Of a stretch of DNA of 64,000 nucleotides, positions 48,050 through 57,830 are shown in pieces. The position numbers and the translations under genes are program-made. The notes under the pieces are model-generated. The model ran no database searches. It worked only from the letters and a program-made list of their open reading frames with translations, and was not told where the DNA came from. The stretch is from Membranipora membranacea (taxonomy: Eukaryota > Bryozoa > Gymnolaemata > Cheilostomatida > Membraniporidae). The stretch lies in contig OU612069.1 of assembly GCA_914767715.1 (NCBI GenBank), positions 10,723,387-10,787,386 on the forward strand. The letters are read 5' to 3'. The number at the start of each line of letters is the position of its first letter. The stretch's first letter is position 1.

Positions 48050-48919
48050 ACCCCATTCTAGAGATGTTCAAGCCATTAATACAATTCTACAGTGAATATT
48101 CTGCCATTATTACAATAGTTATTGTATATACATCACTACGGATCCTGGAGAAAGGTACGGTTTTAGCAACTTTATGTCTGTGCCAAGCAAGATCCTCTAA
48201 GGAAATATGCAGTATGTGTAAAAAACAAAACAATATAATTGACAATTAAAACAAATTTAATTGCATGAGCAAATCATTCAGTTTTATTATGATCCAATTT
48301 TTTTCATAACAATAATCAAATATGGGCTATGGCACATATAACAATAATTGAGTAGATTGATATGAGCAGAATTTGCAGTCAGTCATCACACGGACAAATC
48401 AGGTGACAAAAGTCTTCAAAGATTATATAATGATAGCTGTTAAAATAAAGGTAAAAATTCAAAATGTTGCCGCAAAACGTACGAAGGCAGAGGAGATGAC
48501 CCAAGTCTAAGGGGAAAAAGGGGTTAAGGACCAATAAAGCACACTGCTATGTGATGAAAAATAGTTTTTCTTTTCCCGGTGCCGGCAGACAAGACAGGCC
48601 CCTGAGTTCAGCTTCCTCAACATTAACATTTTATGAGAGCCCTCCACCTTGTGAACAATAAAACTGATGACAAGCAGAAGCCTTCCATTGGAATCAAGAT
48701 TGTGCTGTAAATTTTCATGAAATATCTTGCATTCCACAAGACTGGAGTCTCCGAAACTTAGTTTCTTAATACATTTAATTTCATATACAGTCAAATCAAT
48801 ATGGGACAGTTTCATACTGAAGGCCAAAGTGTTCTTAGTCGTTTTACAGATGGGACTGCCAGGATGAATCTAGGCGTCCCCCTGCAGGGTAATCGACCTG
48901 AGACTAAGGACCGGGGTTA
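48050..48919 (-). repeat. 3' flank of kinase C, duplicated at 34330-35188
   Basis: Non-coding sequence immediately after the stop codon of kinase C. It is collinear with 34330-35188 and shows that the duplication unit included at least 0.85 kb of 3' flank. The 106-residue frame at 48507-48827 is not conserved in the other copy. Confidence 0.75.
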
Positions 48920-51900
48920 TTAGTCTAATTCTTGATCACTTTCCTCTGCAGCTTGAGGCTCTCTGTGTATATCAGCATCAGAAGGTCTATCTACTATCAT
49001 TCTACTAGTATTAGATGTCAGTGAGTGATGCGTACTGTCACTAACGCTCATTGAGCTTCCGAAATCAGGAATAAAGCGATAACTCATATCGTCCTCGTAG
49101 TAACTGTGGCCTACATGTGACTCCATCGAGATATCGCTGCCGGCTTGTGAGAGGGCCTCATCACTGGCAGCATATGCGGGGTAGAAGGTTTGATTCTGAG
49201 CCCCAACTTCAGCCTGGATAGGTGTAAAGTCCACTGATGGTTCTGTTCTGGTGAAACCTTGCGATAATCCAGTCCATCCTTCACCCGATTGGATTTCTGA
49301 TCTGGCTCCTGATCCAACATTGTTCTCTAAGTGATATGCAGCACTGTGTGATTCATCAGGAGCATAAATAGTATTGACTGTTCCTTTAGCCCTATTTGAC
49401 AAGTCTAATTCCTGTGTATTTGCGACTAGATCCCTGATCCCGATCTGAGCTCTTAGACGGTCATCATGATGTGGTAAATCCGGATTAGCTTCGGCGGCCG
49501 CTGCCCCACCTGATAAATATAGAACATATTTGATAGTCAAACCGGCAGTGACTTCCAAGGATACCATCACTTTAATAACCCAAGTATAATATCATATATT
49601 ATAATATTTGACTTGATAACCTGATCAGCGGCTTATATTATAGTACTATATACCTGAATGACTTTTGTCTGACTGACTGTTGGCACCCTGAGCACTCAAA
49701 CGCTCCCTCATCATCCGCTGATGTCTATTAATCACATTGTTTGGTGTAGATGTACCCCGACTGGCACTGCAAGACGATCCCACTACATTAAAATAGAAAT
49801 GATACATACATTCATACATTTTTGATATTTAGAAGGGGTTATGGGCTATTAAAAAGCCGCATTTCTAAAGAATTTTAGGTTGGCTTAGCATAGTAATTTT
49901 TGCTCCCAAACACAATTGCTGACCAATTGCCATTAATGGCAACGCAGAATAGTACAGCAGTGATAGAATAAAACTACAGCATTCCATGGCAGTTTCCTAA
50001 TTTCATTCCTTGGTTTTCAATGTTCTTCTGCAAATATTCTGACTATGAGGTGAGAGGTGACTATTATGGGATTGAGGTAAAAGGTCTCAATTGGTTATGT
50101 CAGATTACAATAATTCAATGTTTTAGGACGGTATTTAGGACGGTATAGAATGCTAAAGGATCTTTTATGTGTGTGTAACTGGTAAATGGAATGGTGCTAA
50201 AATTTATTGATATGTTATTATGAACGATTGAGCAATATTATTAAGTTTGTAGCACATTTGAACGATTCTCGAAAATATTGTTTGAGCAATGAACTAAACC
50301 TTAGTTCATTGGTTTGAGGTTTAGTCCATTATTTTGAGGCTGCTATCTTGTATCACATTTTATTCTTCTTAATTTATTCTATTATGTGAGCAATTTCCAG
50401 CTTTAGAATCCAAATATTGAGGAGGTTATGACCTTTCAAACTTCCAAGGTGACGGCAGTCTCTCGGCAGTAAGAATCAGCGGGCAATCCCGTGTGACGTC
50501 ACAACGTGTCATACTCGTTATGATATATATATATATATATAATATGATAAATAGGATGATGATCTAAATGTTCAGGGATATAGCGGGTCCCAAACCCAGG
50601 TCCAAATGGCCATGCAGGCAACGCCGCTAACGCTGAGCTATATTGTCTACAGGCTCACAGAGCTGGCCCTAGTGGTGCGATGGTAGTTGCCTGCAGGTAT
50701 GTAAGACCCAGGTTCGAGTCCCACCTAGGTCTGAATTTTGATCATTATCTTATCTGTGTGATTATTAGTGTAATAACTCATAATAAGTATGACGGTTGTG
50801 ACGTCCCAGTGGGTGTGCTTCCGCTGAAGGTGATCACCCTGGAAGTTTGAGAGGCCATAACTTCCTCAATATTTAGATTCTAAAGCTGGAAATCGCTCAC
50901 ATGATAGAATAAAGTATGGAGAAAAAGATGTGATACAAAATAGCAGCCTCAAACTAAGTCAATATTAATTATTATAATATACTATACTATAGCCCCTGCA
51001 ACCTCACAACACATCATAATCATTTCAACTAAAAATGAGAAAGTATTGAAATCGACAAAAATCATAATCGAAGTGACTTACACAACATTCCAAGTTGAGG
51101 AATAATGGGGCTTTCAGCTATGAGGTTTGCCTCCTCTTGGCTTCTTTGCCGATCTGCTTCTTCCTTCACAGCCTTACGTCGCTGCTCTAACAAGTCACGA
51201 TCACGACACGATACCTCAATACACTTCTTTATATCAGCACATTTAATTCTTTTCTCAGCATTAAAGTGAAGCATCTCATGGACAAGGTCACAGTGATAGG
51301 GATACTTTAGATAGTGCTCTCCGTGTAGAATTTCTTTGAGCTTATGCTGTAGATGAGTTCGATTAAATGAGGAGCCATCGCCCTCAGCACAGGGTATGTG
51401 CTGGCAAATCTACAACCATACCAGACATCAAAACAAAAACACAAATACCCAACCATCATGAAGTTGAGGTCAGTAAATATGAAAATTGTTCAGTTAAACA
51501 GAAATTCTGGCAAATTGCATAATATGAAGACTGAGTTGCATCAATTATTAGTATTAACCACATTTATCCAGCTGTAGGCAGTAGAGGCAAAGACACAATG
51601 AACAAGAAATTGACATTAAATTGAAAGTGCGCCCCATAATATGCCAAAAATATTTGTCACAGGCGAATCTCCATTGTTTAACTGAGCAAAAAAATTCTGG
51701 TATCTAACTCACTGCTTCATGAATTGCCTTTCTAGCATGCCTCCTGCCCGCTCTCAGAGCTTTCCTGACCTCAATCTTATCATGCCACGGCCGCTCAAAT
51801 GTGAGAATATGATACATCAGCGCACCTATACCATACACATCAGTACTATCTAGGTAGACTCTCACATCCCTACCACCTTCGAGCATCTGAACAAGAGCAC

Positions 51901-53308
51901 ACATAGGTAAAACGGAGACGTTGATATTTTATTTTGAGATCATTTTTGATAATTCTAACCACCGCGGAAAGTAAAGAAACACTACTTAGCTGTATGTTGG
52001 TAAATCATGTCTCCTGAACCAGCCAATTAGCCTAATGTACTCAATGCAATCCTCAATCAATTCCATCATATGATTGTTTCAAGAAAAAGGTTGCCAATGT
52101 GTTGGCTCTGCTTGGTGGATGGCTAGAAATAGGGGAAACATCAATATCGAGTATCAGCTTTAAAGGCTCCTAACATGTTAGATCAATTAGATCAACAGAT
52201 TTTTTGATGAGAACGTGGCAAGAGCTCTTGTTGGCACATTGCACTACACTCTCATGGTGAACAATTATGTGTTTTAGGGAATAATGGATATATTTATGCA
52301 ATATGCTTCCTAAGCTAAAGAAAACCATTTGTACATATTATCATACCTCAGGAGCCATATACTCCGAAGTGCCACCAAAGTCAACCGAGTCTGGCTTAAA
52401 CTCGACGGCGCAACCAAAATCTATCAGCTTCACCGCCTTGGTCTGGCTACAAACAGAAGCACCACTGTTATTATAAATGATCATGGCTGTTTTTAATGTT
52501 GTGAGTCATGGAGTATGTAGATTGATTCTTTGCTATATCAACGCTCAGTAATTTTGATAGTTTGGACTCCGACACTATGACATACTGAAAGAGGAAAAAA
52601 TGGCTTTGAAAGTTGGAACTTCAGATGTTAAAAGACATATATTAGGCCCTTTCCCCCTTAGACCAGCCCAACCCTCCCTGCTTAGACTGGGATTTAGTTG
52701 GACAATTTGGAGTTATCTACTCAGGTTGGGTGTGATGGTTTGTTGAATATGAACATGAACAGACAGCTCAACACAACAAAAAAAACAAAACCAATCAGCC
52801 AATCAAAACAAAACACAAGCACATGGGTCTATTCAGAAATGCACGATAGTGATATATGAGTAGATAACTTTAAAGAAGCAACATCAAACACAACCGTCAG
52901 TACTACAGACAAGGTTCCAGTGTTGGCCTCCAAACGCCAACCTCCTTTAAGTTAGAGTGTGATCGGGGCTTTAGACTTACATTGCATTATTGTTGCTAAA
53001 ATTGTCTCAAGGCTATTGGAAAACAAGACAAGTAGAAGATTATAAATTGTGACTAACCAGTTAAACATGACGTTATGTGGTTTGATATCACAGTGTACTA
53101 TATCGTACTTCTGCACATGTATTACAGCGTTCACTACCCCTTCCATGATAGTATTAATGTCATCCCAAGCAAATCTCTTTCTCTCATCCTGCAGAAGTTT
53201 GATAAGCTTAGAAAGATCATCAAAACTAGCGTTAAGGAGACCGGATCCTCGACCACACAGATTCGTCATTACTTTATAATCCAAGGCAACGACCAATGTA
53301 ATGTGCAA
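48920..53308 (-). CDS. Protein kinase C (array member), N-lobe not found
   Basis: Paralogue of kinases A and B. Exons in transcript order: about 53308-53058, 52446-52347, 51886-51713, 51409-51082, 49782-49654, 49509-48920. Seen: HCDIKPHN in the first exon, DFG followed by an acidic insert, [24 protein letters not shown], and a long tail ending EESDQELD. The glycine loop, ATP lysine and helix C exons have no counterpart upstream, where the 3' flank of the CCP receptor pseudogene begins. The catalytic exon is open from an AG at 53309-53310 (in-frame TAG TTG), so it could extend back to a hinge-like segment. An alternative acceptor after 53226 is out of phase with kinases A and B. Either a 5'-truncated pseudogene or a kinase with a replaced N-lobe; without a glycine loop and lysine, catalysis is unlikely. 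Confidence 0.72.
50325..50960. mobile_element. 636-bp fold-back element with tRNA-like centre
   Basis: Arms of about 200-300 bp pair across the element. TTTGAGGCTGCTA, GCAATTTCCAGCTTTAGAAT and AATATTGAGGAGGTTATG on the left match the reverse complement of the right. Near the centre are two tRNA-like stretches in opposite orientation: GGCCCTAGTGGTGCGATGG ... GGTTCGAGTCCC (+, about 50665-50735) and a degenerate minus-strand one at about 50570-50640. An (AT)n run sits at 50521-50546. It lies in intron 4 of the kinase C model as listed here. Confidence 0.85.
52711..52869 (-). mobile_element. MITE M1, copy 2
   Basis: A 159-bp element with exact 13-bp inverted termini, AGTTATCTACTCA and TGAGTAGATAACT. 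It matches 25680-25823 in reverse. It lies in the intron after the catalytic-loop exon of kinase C. Confidence 0.82.
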
Positions 53309-53779
53309 CTACAATGTAATGTTATGATAGTTTTGGTAACTAAAGACTGTAAATTACAGGATTCACTTCCCATTATCCTTCACAGTAGGTAACGGAGTAA
53401 CCAATGGTTGCATATTATCCAATATGATTGAAACATACCGATTGGAGAGCATAGACTAAACCCTAATTTGACGACTTATCGTTAGAGGGGATATATGAAC
53501 GTATAATAAAGACTGAGTGTCTACTTTATTGTTTGTTTGCTGATCCATTATAGGCAAGCGCTTGATGAGCAGACAGGAAGTTTGTAGTTTTAAGTCTTTT
53601 GTAAAATGGTGCGATCAGTATGTAATCTTTCTGGTGATTGGTGCAGCAGGCTCAGTGGGCTCAGTGTGTCCAATTTTTCTAGCTGATTATTCAACAGTAT
53701 ATTAAATGATGACATTACAAAAGAAAAAATCACAATGTTGATGTCAACAGGGTGTCATCAGAGTTATGTAAGACACAAA

Positions 53780-55894
53780 CTAATCAACTGTATAACAATC
53801 ATAGACACTTAGTGCATCTTCGTAGTCAATACACCTCACAGCTGCTGCCGCTGGAGTATGATTCAAATGACCGACTGTATGGTCGGCTGCTGATGTCGGG
53901 TTATCAGGTTCTGACAGCGAAGAATTTTCATCTGAATCTATCGTCTCATCATTTCTAAGCGTTGTTTTTCCTTCTAAATCAGATATTGGAGTCTGGAGCA
54001 TCATAGCCTGACCAACAATTTTTTCAGTGAAATCTTTTGATTGGCAACTTTTACTGAGACCTGTTTCTTTTTTCTCTGGTGGCTGTATAATTGGAGAAAT
54101 TATCAGGTTACTAGGATTACTCGTGAGCACTTTGCGTCGAGGTAAAGGTGTTCCTCTCGCCGGCAGTATTTTGCTTGTCTTTTGGTTAGGACGGTTTGGG
54201 TGGTTTTCCATAGATATTATAGATGGTACAATGTCACTAATTGGTTGTTGTGCATCGATGGCAGTAGACTCTTCCAGGTCAGGTCAGGGCTTGTTGTTGG
54301 ATTTTCAATATCGTGTCGAAAATTGCTCCTTGTATCACATTCGTTGATTGTGCAATAGTCCAGATACGGGTCAGTTTCCCCTATAACTTCGTAACCTGAT
54401 GCAACGTCCCTGTCTTCACCATCCTGGATTTGTAAGTCTACAATATATAAACCACATTACAAAATTTTGCAAGTCTCAATCACTCACAATCATTTGGGTT
54501 ACGATCTCAAGGTTTTGTGGTTCTACCTAATTGATGATTGGTCAGAGTAAGAGTGCATAATCAACACACTTACAACAATGACATACATGAGAGCTGATTA
54601 ATAACCAATAAATTCAGCTAGTCAAGTCCTTATGTAGAGAGGATTACCTTTTACCGAATTTCCTAAAAGACTCAGGCTGCGCTTCATTAAATGACTTAAA
54701 ATTTGCGCGAAGTGCTGTATTTCGTGAGAACAAATTTCATGATGGCTACTACTTAACCTGTTAAAATTAATCTGCTCAATTTTACAATAATAGGTTGTTG
54801 AAACAATGTTGATTTTTCTATTTTTATCCTACTCATTCAATATTGAAGAAATATACTTATGAAAGAAAAGTTCAGCATCACTTGTTACTAAGTTCGAACC
54901 CTGATACGCAGCATTAATGAAAACAAACATAATGTTAAAGCTTGTCATTGGTGGTTAGATCCAGGCTTGTTTTTAACTTACTTGAGTTGATGTTTGATAG
55001 AGGTTGCGGTATTATTGAGTTGTTTAAGCATTTACCAACACACCTGCAATGTATAACCAAGAAAAAGATTTATATTCTTTTCTAAAGGCGATTCACCATT
55101 TTGTTTAAACCTTGACATGCATAGACGAATACATCAGAAACTACGTTCCGTCAAGCGATTATGATGACCAGAAAAAAGGCAACAAATCAAATCAGAAACA
55201 TACCTTGCATGTCTGATAATGTGCCGCAAACGATGAAAACCAATAGAAATCATCATCACAATGGAAGTTCCAAATATGGAGACGATAATTATGATTGTTC
55301 GGTGCAAAAGAGATAACCCATCCTCCATCATATCCTGAATTTGATCCTGAGGGGTACCTGCATCATCGTCTGTCAAAAGTGGAAGAATTTTTAATTAAAC
55401 TGTGAGTGTACATTCCACTTTGGCAGTGTTAGTATTAGCAAGTGTAGAAACATGTAAGTTTTTTTGCCTGAACTCCAATCTTGATGTATTTAGAACTAGT
55501 GAATGGTGACGATAGAAAATTTAACTTCACATAATTGCAAACCCTATAGTCATAGCAATTGGAGTTAAAGTTGTTTTTAACTCCTTGGTCATAGTCATAA
55601 TCCCGGTGTTTTTATTGGAAGCTCATTAAGAAATCTACTGACCACTTTCATCATTACACATGATCAACAATTAGCCTTACCGTTTAAGTTATTGCTTGAG
55701 ACAACGGCAGAATTCTGTAGATTATGAGGTTTGCATATGATTGGTGGAGACCAACCTTTTACATTCATAAATATTGTGTCCATACAGTGGTTCATAATCT
55801 GTATCGCAAAGCACACGATGTGCAGATAAGTTTGCTTGTTGCTGGACAATTGAATGCAGATTGTCTATTTTGTCTGGCCCCTCACACCAATCCA
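53780..55894 (-). pseudogene. CCP-domain membrane receptor, frameshifted copy (D1)
   Basis: Copy of the receptor at 57815-61493. Exons matched: 55894-55681 (CCP), 55369-55204 (transmembrane), 55043-54982, 54437-53780 (cytoplasmic tail). The CCP exon is 214 nt against 219: five bases are missing just after the third cysteine codon (near 55770), which shifts the frame and reaches a stop within the exon. The last exon has a tandem AGGTC duplication at 54276-54285, a second frameshift that meets a stop about 20 codons on. The tail downstream is still open and conserved to the shared end YDCYTVD. No counterpart of the N-terminal exon was found. All splice sites remain consensus, so inactivation looks recent. 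An assembly error at either lesion cannot be excluded. Confidence 0.85.
54640..54774 (+). pseudogene. Relic of the nested Cys-rich secreted gene
   Basis: Matches the last 48 or so codons of the gene at 58861-59507 (FLKDSGCASL, then FHDGYYLTC and a stop) with an internal 12-nt deletion. The first exon and most of the second are gone: the flank GTCAAGTCCT, found at 58674 in the intact block, is joined here directly to AGAGGATTACC. Confidence 0.85.
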
Positions 55895-55970
55895 CTGCAA
55901 ACCAAATAGTTGGTGATGGATTAAACTGATCAGTACATCAATTCTCAGGACAGAGATTTTGAGACACAGG

Positions 55971-56981
55971 AATCCACTGCAAAGGATGTTTGTGATTGAT
56001 TTAACTGGCGCACTGCATCAAGGCATGTTGGGTATAGGTAAGGACAAAGAGGTACACGAGTGCTCATCCCATTATCAATATCATACATGCCTACAGGCCA
56101 GCTCATTGCAAGACAAAAGATTTATCAACAAATTGTCCCCCTACCTTGTCTACTCATAAGTTCAACATTCAAGAAATTTTTACAAGTACAAAAGTGAAAC
56201 TGCAAGGTCAGGGTCACAGGAAGTCCTTCAATGGGTTGCGCCCCCTCCAACTCGGTACTTTAGATAGCGATTTCCCTCTGTGAAAGGAGAATCCCAGCAG
56301 TGAAAGCCTGTGCTCTCATCTCATTATAGTATTTAGAATGGCACTTCACCAATACCTACCCTCTTTGATTACAAAACACAGTCTTGATCTTCATATGTTT
56401 CGTACTCCTTTTGCAAGAGCACACTCTAATAGTTGCCTTCTCTTTCAGTTACACGATGCTGGGAGTATCACCCCTCAGATTAATTTCCAAATGTTTGTTG
56501 GCTACTGCTATAGAATGCATATCAAAATCCACAGTTTTCACATCGAATACGCAATTATTAGGTAAGGACTAGCTAATGTGTTGGCCAACACTTTGGCTAG
56601 CTAAGGACACGAGGTCAGCAAATATTGACTTTCTGTACACTGTAAGAAAGCTACCAAGCTATTGAACGTTACTTCCTTATGGAACTAAATTTGGATTCAA
56701 TGACGTTGGATATAATTTATTAAACAACTGTGGCCGAAAAATAATGTCTGAGTCAAATTTATTGCAGGAGTATTCAAAATAGGTGACTTTTATTCTTAGA
56801 GATATAACTCATCATAATTTTTGGTTTAAAATAATATATGATCAGCCTCAGCGTAAAAAATCTACGTGGCACAGCTTTTCCGACAATAAAACGATAGAGA
56901 GGGGAGGCTCAATATAACACCTGGAAAACCAATGTAACACCTGGAAAACTAATAGAGCCAGCCAGACAATAATATGAACAA
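55971..56981. other. Unique spacer between the two receptor blocks
   Basis: No exon matching the N-terminal exon of the intact receptor and no repeat was recognised. Frames of 61-75 codons here overlap one another and lack conserved features. Confidence 0.5.
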
Positions 56982-57324
56982 AACTAGCATTAAGGAGACC
57001 GGACCCTAGACCACACAGATTCGTCATTACTTTATCCTTTTGTTATTATTTTATAATCCAATGCAATGACCATCGTAATGTGCAACTACAATGTAATGTT
57101 ATGATGGATTTGGTAACTGAGAACTGTCAAGGACTCATTCCCATTATCCCTCATAGTAGGTTCCGTTATCCATTATGATTGAGACATAAAAAATTGGAGA
57201 GCATAGACTAAAACTAATTTGACGACTTATCGTTAGAGGGGATACATGAACGTAATAAAGATTGAGTGTCTACTTTATTGTTTGTTAGCTGATCCATTAT
57301 AGGCAAGCGCTTGATGAGCAGACA

Positions 57325-57830
57325 GGAAGTTTGTAAAATGGTGCGATCAGTATGTAATCTTTCTGGTGATTGGTGCAGCAGGCTCAGTGGGCTCTATAAC
57401 ACCCCCTAGTGTGTCCAATTTTTCTAGCTGATTATCCAACAGTATATTAAATGATGACATTACAAAAGAAAAAATCACAATGTTGATGTCAACAGGGTGT
57501 CATCAGAGTTATGTAAGACACAAACTAATCAACTAATCGACTTATCGTTAGAGGGGATACATGAATACAGGATGTTAAAACAAAGTCCTGAACTTCAACC
57601 ATCAACCCAGTATTTTTGGGTTTTTTTGCAAAATGGTGCGATCAATATGTAATTGTTCTGGCGATCGGTGCAGCAGGCTCTAGTGTGTCCACTTTTTCGA
57701 GCTGATCGCCTTTATATACAACAGTATATTAAATGATTAATGATGAAATTATCAATCATAAAAATCATAATGTTGATGTCAACAGGGTGTCATCAGAGTT
57801 ATGTAAGACACAAACTAATCAACTGTATAA
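57325..57830. repeat. Local duplication in the receptor 3' flank
   Basis: The roughly 190-bp stretch 57330-57535 (AAAATGGTGCGATCAGTATG ... GACACAAACTAATCAACT) is repeated at 57640-57830. The second copy contains the stop codon of the receptor. The left block has only one copy, at 53600-53800. A TTTATT at 57274-57279 (AATAAA on the minus strand) is a candidate poly(A) signal. Confidence 0.78.

Larger units (their letters stand above)
53222..55970. repeat. Left copy of the receptor segmental duplication
   Basis: Collinear with 56982-60790. Both copies start at AAAACTAGC(G/A)TTAAGGAGACC and include the receptor's 3' flank, all its exons from the CCP exon on, and the intergenic AGTACATCAATTCTCAGGA sequence at the right end. 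The left copy is shorter because of deletions. Its left border falls inside the catalytic-loop exon of kinase C. Confidence 0.85.

Noticed and set aside
48507-48827. 106-residue minus-strand frame downstream of kinase C
   Set aside because: Lies in the duplicated 3' flank and is not conserved as a frame in the copy at 34330-35188.
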